This document shows, one piece after another, positions 1-3,581 of a stretch of 7,842 nt of DNA. Within the stretch, counting starts at the first letter, position 1; the number at the start of each line of letters is the position of its first letter. Made by a program: the position numbers and the translations under genes. Source of the stretch: Eubacterium sp. TM05-53 (GTDB lineage: Bacteria > Bacillota_I > Bacilli_A > Erysipelotrichales > Erysipelotrichaceae); NCBI RefSeq assembly GCF_003436425.1, contig NZ_QSPK01000084.1, positions 1-7,842 of the forward strand, given 5' to 3'. Under the pieces are notes generated by a model. The model was not told where the DNA came from and made no database searches. It saw only the letters and a list, made by a program, of their open reading frames with translations.

Positions 1-212
1 ATGAATTCTTTTGTACCATCCTCATAATAGGCCCATACACCAATCTTCGACTTATTATCTATAGTTTCATTTGCTTCTGCAAGACCAGTATATAAGGCTG
101 TCATATTCTCTAGCTTTTCCTGACTAACCTCTACTTTTTCATTATTTGGTGTTATATTCGAACATCCACAAATCAAGAATACACTTAGCAATGCCGCTGC
201 ATACTTCTTCAT
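1..212 (-). CDS. Lipoprotein of unknown function, N-terminal part (C-terminus outside window)
   Basis: The 70 visible codons begin MKKYAAALLSVFLICGCSN: a lysine-containing n-region, a hydrophobic core and a lipobox-like I-C-G-C with the lipidated cysteine at residue 17. This predicts export and anchoring to the outer face of the membrane by diacylglycerol. The mature part starts polar (NITPNNEKVEVSQEKLENM) and becomes a mixed, probably helical segment; no known domain is recognisable in this short piece. The start is set by an excellent ribosome binding site, GAGGAGGTGG, just upstream of the ATG. It follows the 43-aa membrane protein gene by 57 bases with no terminator between, so the two are probably co-transcribed. 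The gene is complete at its N-terminus only. Confidence 0.8.
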   Translation of the reverse strand, partial: MKKYAAALLSVFLICGCSNITPNNEKVEVSQEKLENMTALYTGLAEANETIDNKSKIGVWAYYEDGTKEF

Positions 213-269
213 AGGTCCACCTCCTCTTCTATATTATCTTGTAGTCTTGGAAGCTTATTATCTATGATC

Positions 270-401
270 CTACTTTGCATCTGGATATGTGTCTTCAAAT
301 TTATCGGCATATCGATTGTGCTTTTTATACTTGAAGAACATAACGACTAAGAAAATAACAGCTACTACACCTAATACGTAAACTAACCAATCTAATGTCA
401 T
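270..401 (-). CDS. 43-aa single-span membrane protein, copy 1
   Basis: The frame reads MTLDWLVYVLGVVAVIFLVV, then MFFKYKKHNRYADKFEDTYP and DAK. A short N-terminus leads into one transmembrane helix (about residues 5-23), followed by a basic stop-transfer patch (KYKKHNR) and an acidic tail. The positive charges predict N-out/C-in topology. AAAGGAGG lies 10 bases before the ATG. The gene is real because a second copy at 1785-1916 keeps the frame: only four residues differ (9, 13, 16, 20), while other changes are silent and the stop changes from TAG to TAA. The family is not recognised. Small single-span proteins of this kind often act as partners of larger membrane complexes or as membrane-active peptides; neither role is shown here. 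Confidence 0.82.
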   Translation of the reverse strand: MTLDWLVYVLGVVAVIFLVVMFFKYKKHNRYADKFEDTYPDAK

Positions 402-428
402 CTTACTATGTCCTCCTTTTCTAATTTC

Positions 429-456
429 ATATTATCATGTCTGAAATCGTTTTCAT
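429..456 (-). promoter_or_regulatory. Predicted promoter of 43-aa gene copy 1
   Basis: On the minus strand the -35 ATGAAA (451-456) and an extended -10, TGATAATAT (hexamer TAATAT at 429-434), are 16 bases apart. Both elements and their spacing are unchanged in the second copy although the spacer has diverged, which favours functional constraint. The -35 is weak, so an activator may be needed. Confidence 0.5.
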
Positions 457-488
457 ACAGTTTTTTATTCATTTTCAACCAAATGTAT
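455..488. promoter_or_regulatory. Inverted repeat over the -35 region, copy 1
   Basis: On the plus strand the arms are ATACA (455-459) and TGTAT (484-488), exact complements with centres 29 bases apart. The equivalent positions in copy 2 read ATACG and CGTAT, so both arms changed together. A dimeric regulator site overlapping the -35 is one reading; five-base arms alone would be weak evidence. Confidence 0.35.
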
Positions 489-552
489 CCTTTGTTATTT
501 TCTTACGTGAAATACATGAATCAATGAATCGTTCAATACTAAATTTCTATTC

Positions 553-583
553 AAAAAAGACTGTTACACATGCTGCAACAACC
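553..583 (-). terminator. Rho-independent terminator of the small-protein operon
   Basis: On the minus strand a 10-bp stem with three G-U pairs (GGTTGTTGCA against TGTAACAGTC), closed by a GCATG loop, is followed directly by six T residues. It lies about 30 bases past the stop of the 96-aa gene and before the promoter of 43-aa copy 1, so it would separate the two transcription units. Confidence 0.6.
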
Positions 584-591
584 CATCTTTT

Positions 592-612
592 ATATTGGAT
601 TCAATCCAATAT
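592..612. repeat. Perfect palindrome with 10-bp arms
   Basis: ATATTGGATT and AATCCAATAT flank a single central base. It begins two bases past the stop of the 96-aa gene. As RNA it would fold into an 8-bp stem with a 5-base loop, but no T-run follows on either strand, so it is not a terminator by itself. It could protect the mRNA 3' end, assist the terminator at 553-583, or be a protein-binding site. Confidence 0.6.
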
Positions 613-614
613 GA

Positions 615-905
615 TTATATCCACAATTCCAAAATAATATAGATTACAACTCCAACTATAATACCAATTCCAATCTTCTTCTTATCATTCTTTGCGTAGA
701 TCGAATTAAAGATTTCAAATGATAAAAATCCAAGCAGAAAAAATGTATTCTTCGTAAAATAGTAAATCAAGAAACACACCACAAATAAACCTATACAAAT
801 CATTCCTTTAGAATATTCCACCATGGATTTATGTCCTTGATTTAATGATTCATTATCCTTATTCAATTTATCAATAATGTTTTTCTGTTTATCATTCATA
901 ATCAT
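615..905 (-). CDS. 96-aa membrane protein with three predicted helices
   Basis: The N-terminal 33 residues are polar and probably cytoplasmic (NDKQKNIIDKLNKDNESLNQ). Three hydrophobic stretches follow at about residues 35-51, 55-69 and 77-93, with a lysine patch (KNDKKK) before the last. The layout, a polar helical head plus three short helices, resembles small DUF6442-type proteins of Bacillota, but I cannot confirm membership by eye. The first ATG overlaps the upstream stop as TAATG, the classic arrangement for translational coupling. The second in-frame ATG at 899 has AGG eight bases upstream and is an equally good start (94 aa). It is the last gene before the palindrome and terminator. 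Confidence 0.72.
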   Translation of the reverse strand: MIMNDKQKNIIDKLNKDNESLNQGHKSMVEYSKGMICIGLFVVCFLIYYFTKNTFFLLGFLSFEIFNSIYAKNDKKKIGIGIIVGVVIYIILELWI

Positions 906-1183
906 TACCTATACTTTCTTCGTAGCCAAATATAGAAAGCGAGTGCACAAATCACGATTATACCCGCAAGTCCATATTGCACTATTGCCTGTTTATCACC
1001 TAATACTCTTCCTAGAAATTGTGCAATTCCATAGCTGCATAACAAACATATAGCTACACACTTCATCCAAAAGCTAGATTCCTTCTTTTCTTTTGGAGTT
1101 GTATCTAACAAGTCTTCATCTAAATATTTTTGAAGATCTTCATTCATATCTTCCTGTAATCTTTGAATCCGATTTTTTTTCAT
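905..1183 (-). CDS. 92-aa membrane protein with two predicted helices
   Basis: A charged N-terminal part (about residues 1-37: MKKNRIQRLQEDMNEDLQKY and onward, alternating Lys/Arg with Asp/Glu) is likely an amphipathic helix or short coiled coil in the cytoplasm. Two membrane segments follow, about 39-57 and 68-87, and the protein ends in a basic RRKYR anchor. Both termini are therefore predicted inside. GGAG eight bases before the ATG supports the start. The start is one base past the upstream TGA, and the stop overlaps the next ATG, so translation through the operon is coupled. I do not recognise the family. Confidence 0.75.
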   Translation of the reverse strand: MKKNRIQRLQEDMNEDLQKYLDEDLLDTTPKEKKESSFWMKCVAICLLCSYGIAQFLGRVLGDKQAIVQYGLAGIIVICALAFYIWLRRKYR

Positions 1184-1184
1184 A

Positions 1185-1484
1185 TCATTGTCTCCAAAAC
1201 AATGTAGTTTTTAAATAAGACACATGAAACGCAAATATTAAGAAGATGATCAACAATATAATCTCTCCATAATGGATATATTTTTCTTTGTATCTATAGT
1301 CATATAATGGTTTATCCAAATATACACGACCATCTACTTGTACTAATAATTGAGAATGTACTAAAGCTTCTATTGTATTATGATCAAACTTAGAAATCTC
1401 ATTTGCCCTTTCTTCATTAAATATTCCATTCTTAATGAAATATCGAATGACTTTGAATTTATTTATTAAAGTGTTCATACGCAT
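1185..1484 (-). CDS. 99-aa protein, winged-helix-like head and C-terminal membrane helix; possibly the 3' part of a split gene
   Basis: From the ATG at 1484 the frame reads MRMNTLINKFKVIRYFIKNG, then a helical and beta-rich stretch (NEERANEISKFDHNTIEALV, then SQLLVQVDGRVYLDKPLYD). This has the feel of a small winged-helix or lysine-rich adaptor domain, though that is only an impression. It ends in one transmembrane helix (about residues 75-93) and a short aromatic tail. No convincing ribosome binding site precedes 1484, 1478 or the GTG at 1511. The overlapping 50-aa frame (1459-1611) joins this one in register if one TAAA unit is removed from the TAAATAAA stretch near 1459-1468, giving a 140-aa protein with a helix at each end. 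It may therefore be a frameshifted gene rather than a free-standing one. Confidence 0.6.
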   Translation of the reverse strand: MRMNTLINKFKVIRYFIKNGIFNEERANEISKFDHNTIEALVHSQLLVQVDGRVYLDKPLYDYRYKEKYIHYGEIILLIIFLIFAFHVSYLKTTLFWRQ

Positions 1485-1611
1485 GCACAAAAAACCCAAT
1501 ATCTGCAACACACATCATTTCTTGTAAGTAATCATGGATATAAAATCCATAAATAGTTTCACCTACAAGTAGAACAACCATAGAAATGAATTCCCATTTA
1601 GGAAAGCTCAT
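1459..1611 (-). CDS. 50-aa membrane-anchored small protein; possibly the 5' part of a split gene
   Basis: The frame reads MSFPKWEFISMVVLLVGETI, then YGFYIHDYLQEMMCVADIGF and FVHAYEHFNK. One hydrophobic segment (about 8-25) is followed by an aromatic-rich region. The ATG lies inside the end of the 60-aa gene (14-base overlap), which suits translational coupling; GGAG is 12 bases upstream, too far to be strong. Without this frame the stretch 1485-1597 would be the only unexplained gap in an otherwise overlapping operon. The stop TAA lies in a tetranucleotide repeat. Removing one TAAA continues the protein as HFNKFKVIRYFIK into the 99-aa frame. I cannot tell whether it is a real short protein or one half of a broken gene. 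Confidence 0.5.
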   Translation of the reverse strand: MSFPKWEFISMVVLLVGETIYGFYIHDYLQEMMCVADIGFFVHAYEHFNK

Positions 1612-1780
1612 CTGAAACATGAACTCCATCACAAGTACTATGATGCATATTACGCCTATCCTCGGATTTATCCCCCTCTCTAGTTTTCAAAATTTGTTTT
1701 ACCTCTTCTTCCGTCATTTCAACAGGAATCAACGGAATAAAAACATTCTTATTATTCTTTTTTCTCTGTCTCTTTTTCAT
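1598..1780 (-). CDS. 60-aa basic/acidic small protein, unknown function
   Basis: The protein starts with a strongly basic run (MKKRQRKKNNKN), then a short hydrophobic-proline piece (VFIPLIPV), then an acidic helix (EMTEEEVKQILKTRE) and a polar, histidine-containing tail. No membrane helix or signal is visible, so it is probably cytoplasmic, perhaps lying on the membrane or binding nucleic acid through the basic head. The frame stays open upstream to 1861, but that would overlap the 43-aa gene by about 77 bases. The ATG at 1780, four bases after that gene's TAA, is much more likely and suggests translation by reinitiation. There is no strong ribosome binding site of its own. Confidence 0.6.
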   Translation of the reverse strand: MKKRQRKKNNKNVFIPLIPVEMTEEEVKQILKTREGDKSEDRRNMHHSTCDGVHVSDELS

Positions 1781-1784
1781 AATC

Positions 1785-1916
1785 TTACTTTGCGTCTGGA
1801 TATGTGTCTTCAAATTTATCGGCATATCGATTGTGCTTTTTATACTTGAAGAACATACCAACTAAGAAAACAACAGCTGCTACACCTAATGCGTAAACTA
1901 GCCAATCTAATGTCAT
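1785..1916 (-). CDS. 43-aa single-span membrane protein, copy 2
   Basis: This is the paralogue of the 270-401 product with the same length, the same KYKKHNR stop-transfer patch and an identical C-terminal half. The only residue changes relative to copy 1 are V9A, V13A, I16V and V20G. All four are in the membrane helix, all are to smaller side chains, and all are spaced 4-3-4. The ribosome binding site AAAGGAGG and leader are identical to copy 1. It is the first gene of the small-protein operon: its TAA is followed after four bases by the ATG of the 60-aa gene. Function is unknown. Conservation of frame and charge pattern says that it is translated. Confidence 0.85.
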   Translation of the reverse strand: MTLDWLVYALGVAAVVFLVGMFFKYKKHNRYADKFEDTYPDAK

Positions 1917-1943
1917 CTTACTATGTCCTCCTTTTCTAATTTC

Positions 1944-1971
1944 ATATTATCATAGTTGTAACCGTTTTCAT
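1944..1971 (-). promoter_or_regulatory. Predicted promoter of the small-protein operon (copy 2)
   Basis: The minus-strand -35 ATGAAA (1966-1971) and extended -10 TGATAATAT (hexamer at 1944-1949) are separated by 16 bases, as in copy 1. It would drive the 43-aa gene and the coupled genes down to 615. Confidence 0.5.
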
Positions 1972-2003
1972 ACGTTTTTTTATTCATTTTCATTCAAACG
2001 TAT
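1970..2003. promoter_or_regulatory. Inverted repeat over the -35 region, copy 2
   Basis: On the minus strand ATACGTTT and AAACGTAT form perfect 8-base arms around an 18-base A-rich spacer. The plus-strand cores ATACG (1970-1974) and CGTAT (1999-2003) overlap the -35 on one side. Copy 1 has ATACA/TGTAT at the same places. A two-fold symmetric regulator site is the simplest explanation. Confidence 0.4.
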
Positions 2004-2011
2004 CAAATGTT

Positions 2012-2039
2012 AAAAAAACGGATATACAATGTATCCGTT
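2012..2039 (-). terminator. Rho-independent terminator after the antitoxin gene
   Basis: The minus strand carries AACGGATA, a 7-base loop and TATCCGTT, an 8-bp perfect stem followed by a T-run. The stem begins eight bases past the antitoxin stop. It separates the toxin-antitoxin unit from the small-protein operon promoter directly downstream. Confidence 0.85.
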
Positions 2040-2047
2040 CACTTTAA

Positions 2048-2551
2048 TTATTTATCTTTCTTACTCATTCTTATTCTTTTAAATATATCATACTGACGCT
2101 GTAGCTCTGTTTCTTCATCAATAAACATTCCTTTTGCCTCTAGTATTCTCTCAATTGCTTGAGATGGATCCATTGTATGATATGCTAAAAACAACCCTCT
2201 CAATTCTTTTGGCTTTATAATTTTGTAAACTTGTGAAGAAGATAAATCATAAGTAAATGAAAAATACCTATATATATATCCAATCCAATACATTTCATTA
2301 TGTGTATATTTTACAGAGCCATAATTAGTAGCACCATATTCTTCATCTACTAACTGCAAAATATCATTTGTCTGAATATTGCTATCTAAAATCGATTGAT
2401 TATCCAATCTTTTTGCAATCTTACTTTTCATAAATCGCCTAATAAATATTTCTGAACTTGACTCCATCTTATCAATAGAATTTTCAAAAGCTTTTGCCTG
2501 AAGCTCGCACAAAAGCAACCCATCCCTATTTATTTTCTTTATGTCCCTCAT
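2048..2551 (-). CDS. Probable antitoxin of the HTH-DUF3990 module (167 aa)
   Basis: This soluble, mostly helical protein starts MRDIKKINRDGLLLCELQAK. The middle carries SSEIFIRRFMKSKIAKRLDN. The C-terminal core EMYWIGYIYRYFSFTYDLSS, then KIIKPKELRGLFLAYHTMDP, then a basic end looks like a group of small proteins I associate with DUF3990 toxins in Bacillota; that association is recollection, not a search result. The ATG at 2551 is chosen over the GTG at 2560 because AAGGAGG sits eight bases before it. It begins 15 bases after the toxin stop, so the two genes form an operon. Its role as neutralising partner is inferred from position, size and pairing. The order is toxin first, antitoxin second, the reverse of many type II systems. 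Confidence 0.65.
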   Translation of the reverse strand: MRDIKKINRDGLLLCELQAKAFENSIDKMESSSEIFIRRFMKSKIAKRLDNQSILDSNIQTNDILQLVDEEYGATNYGSVKYTHNEMYWIGYIYRYFSFTYDLSSSQVYKIIKPKELRGLFLAYHTMDPSQAIERILEAKGMFIDEETELQRQYDIFKRIRMSKKDK

Positions 2552-2566
2552 GCATCGCACCTCCTT

Positions 2567-3421
2567 TTATACTAGGATTTCATCGATATACTTTCCTTTT
2601 CCTCTATATTGTTTTCTCGCTAATTTAACCTTATTATCTCCTAATCTTGACTCTTCTAGTCGAATATTTTTATAGTATTCTTTTTCATTAACCGAAATAT
2701 AGCATCGCTCTAATGGTTTAATCTGAGACAATGACTTTTGAGTTTTAAAAATATATTGCATCCCAAGATTTGTTGCAGCCAAACAATGCTTACACTGCTC
2801 ATCTGTAATCTCGCCATCGATAAAAGAATTAATAATTTGAAACATACGATTATCAGCAATAGGAGCAATTATATAATCACAATCCTTTGTATCTTCTATA
2901 AGTTTTTTTATTTTAGGATGATTTTTATATTCATCAAGTGCACCTCTATAGTACGCAATAGTCATTATCCATTCTTGATCCACTTTATATCTCTTGCATT
3001 TCAAATTACTGTCATCAAAACAAAAATAATATACAGAAGAATGTTCAAATCCTGAAACAAAAGAAATAGCTTGTTCATAACTTTCACCTGTATAGAACCC
3101 TTGTCCAAAATCATTATTATATCGACCTTTATGAATGTCTATATCACCAACTATTTCACTTTTTGCTCCATGGAAAAGTAATTTTTCATTTTGAGTTAAG
3201 TCATCTCGATAAAGCATTTCCTTTAATTTGTTAATTTTAATATTTTGCGCAAACGCAAAAGCATATACACCCTCCAAGAAATTTGCTGATGCATCTAAAT
3301 CATCTAATTCATTTCTTGAAACAGTAACCTGCTCAACTCCAATCTTATCTGCAAATTCGCTTTGTGAAAGTCCTAAAATTTCTCGAATTGACTTCAAATC
3401 CTCTGAAAACTTATATTTCAT
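2567..3421 (-). CDS. HTH (XRE)-DUF3990 fusion, predicted ADP-ribosyltransferase-like toxin and autoregulator (284 aa)
   Basis: Residues about 3-60 form an XRE-type helix-turn-helix (LKSIREILGLSQSEFADKIG, then VEQVTVSRNE). Residues about 78-235 match the DUF3990 pattern: a histidine-glycine motif (LLFHGAK, H84), NDFGQGFYTG (Y110), a W-I-M-T-I-A-Y-Y-R-G segment, DYIIAPIADNRM and QYIFKTQKSL near the end. DUF3990 is related to ADP-ribosyltransferase/RES-like folds, so NAD+-dependent modification of a host target is expected; the target is unknown. The ATG at 3421 is preferred over 3433 because GGTGAG lies just upstream and 3433 sits almost at the predicted transcription start. The DNA-binding domain is fused to the toxin, whereas in most type II modules the antitoxin carries it. 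The tail (236-284) is basic and unassigned. Confidence 0.8.
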   Translation of the reverse strand: MKYKFSEDLKSIREILGLSQSEFADKIGVEQVTVSRNELDDLDASANFLEGVYAFAFAQNIKINKLKEMLYRDDLTQNEKLLFHGAKSEIVGDIDIHKGRYNNDFGQGFYTGESYEQAISFVSGFEHSSVYYFCFDDSNLKCKRYKVDQEWIMTIAYYRGALDEYKNHPKIKKLIEDTKDCDYIIAPIADNRMFQIINSFIDGEITDEQCKHCLAATNLGMQYIFKTQKSLSQIKPLERCYISVNEKEYYKNIRLEESRLGDNKVKLARKQYRGKGKYIDEILV

Positions 3422-3435
3422 CCTACTCACCATCC

Positions 3436-3467
3436 AACTTGTTTATAACATATTACTTAAATAAGTT
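3436..3467. promoter_or_regulatory. Operator-like palindrome 1
   Basis: AACTTGTTTA (3436-3445) and TAAATAAGTT (3458-3467) are inverted arms with one mismatch around a 12-base spacer. The left arm contains the toxin -10 and the right arm touches its -35, so occupancy would block the toxin promoter. It is nearly identical to 3475-3506, 39 bases away. Confidence 0.75.
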
Positions 3468-3470
3468 CAA
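3442..3470 (-). promoter_or_regulatory. Toxin-antitoxin promoter
   Basis: The minus-strand -35 TTGAAC (3465-3470), a 17-base spacer and the extended -10 TGTTATAAA (hexamer TATAAA at 3442-3447) form a good sigma-A-type promoter. Transcription would begin near 3435, giving a leader of about 14 bases that contains GGTGAG before the ATG at 3421. Confidence 0.7.
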
Positions 3471-3474
3471 TATT

Positions 3475-3506
3475 AACTTGTTTATATCACATTACTTAAA
3501 CAAGTT
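3475..3506. promoter_or_regulatory. Operator-like palindrome 2
   Basis: The arms AACTTGTTTA (3475-3484) and TAAACAAGTT (3497-3506) are perfect complements around a 12-base spacer. It is the consensus version of the site at 3436-3467; spacer bases are also largely shared. It lies upstream of the toxin promoter and toward the divergent 576-aa gene, so it could act on both. Confidence 0.75.
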
Positions 3507-3510
3507 TTAT

Positions 3511-3539
3511 TTATTTCTTATGTTTTAGACATCGATAAT
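3511..3539 (+). promoter_or_regulatory. Possible promoter for the divergent plus-strand operon
   Basis: A -10-like GATAAT (3534-3539) has only a weak -35 (TTATTT, 17 bases upstream). An alternative is TTAAAC (3496-3501) with TATGTT (3519-3524), whose -35 would overlap operator 2. I cannot decide between them; the gene must have a promoter in this interval. Confidence 0.3.
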
Positions 3540-3581
3540 GTCAATTAAGATGATATGGTTGGCTTGAATGAGGGCTCGAAT

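Larger units (their letters stand above)
270..497 (-). repeat. 228-bp direct repeat, copy 1 (promoter plus 43-aa gene)
   Basis: This segment aligns without net gaps to 1785-2012 at a constant offset of 1515 bases. It includes the whole 43-aa gene, its ribosome binding site, the -10/-35 region and about 40 bases further upstream. Similarity is highest over the coding region and ribosome binding site and fades near 490. Neither end carries transposon-like inverted repeats or a target-site duplication that I can see, so this looks like an old segmental duplication rather than an insertion element. Confidence 0.9.
1785..2012 (-). repeat. 228-bp direct repeat, copy 2
   Basis: This is the partner of 270-497 at a constant offset of 1515. 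Its upstream end coincides with the T-tract of the antitoxin-side terminator (2012-2018). Homologous recombination between the two copies would delete or duplicate the 1.5-kb block with the 60-, 50-, 99-, 92- and 96-aa genes, leaving a single hybrid 43-aa gene. Confidence 0.9.

Noticed and set aside
535..585. 11-codon cysteine-rich minus-strand frame (MGCCSMCNSLF)
   Set aside because: It lies within the terminator stem, has no ribosome binding site and is too short to support.
437..637. 66-aa open frame on the plus strand
   Set aside because: It runs antisense through the copy-1 promoter, the terminator and the palindrome, has no ribosome binding site and no recognisable composition.
1185..1511. 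GTG start at 1511 for the 99-aa protein
   Set aside because: There is no ribosome binding site, and the region is better explained by the 50-aa frame or by the fused 140-aa frame.
1598..1861. Longer 87-aa version of the 60-aa protein
   Set aside because: Its first 27 residues would be translated out of frame from the conserved 43-aa gene. The ATG four bases after that gene's stop is a better start.
270..2012. The direct repeats as ends of a transposon or integron-type element
   Set aside because: No transposase, integrase, terminal inverted repeats or target duplications are visible; the repeated segment is a gene with its promoter.
2738..3055. Plus-strand frame opposite the toxin gene (also 3228-3464)
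   Set aside because: The DUF3990 and HTH motifs are clear on the other strand; these frames are antisense by-products of AT-rich codons.
3528..3542. Short inverted repeat GACAT/ATGTC
   Set aside because: Five-base arms around five bases are expected by chance here, and it matches neither the operator arms nor a terminator.
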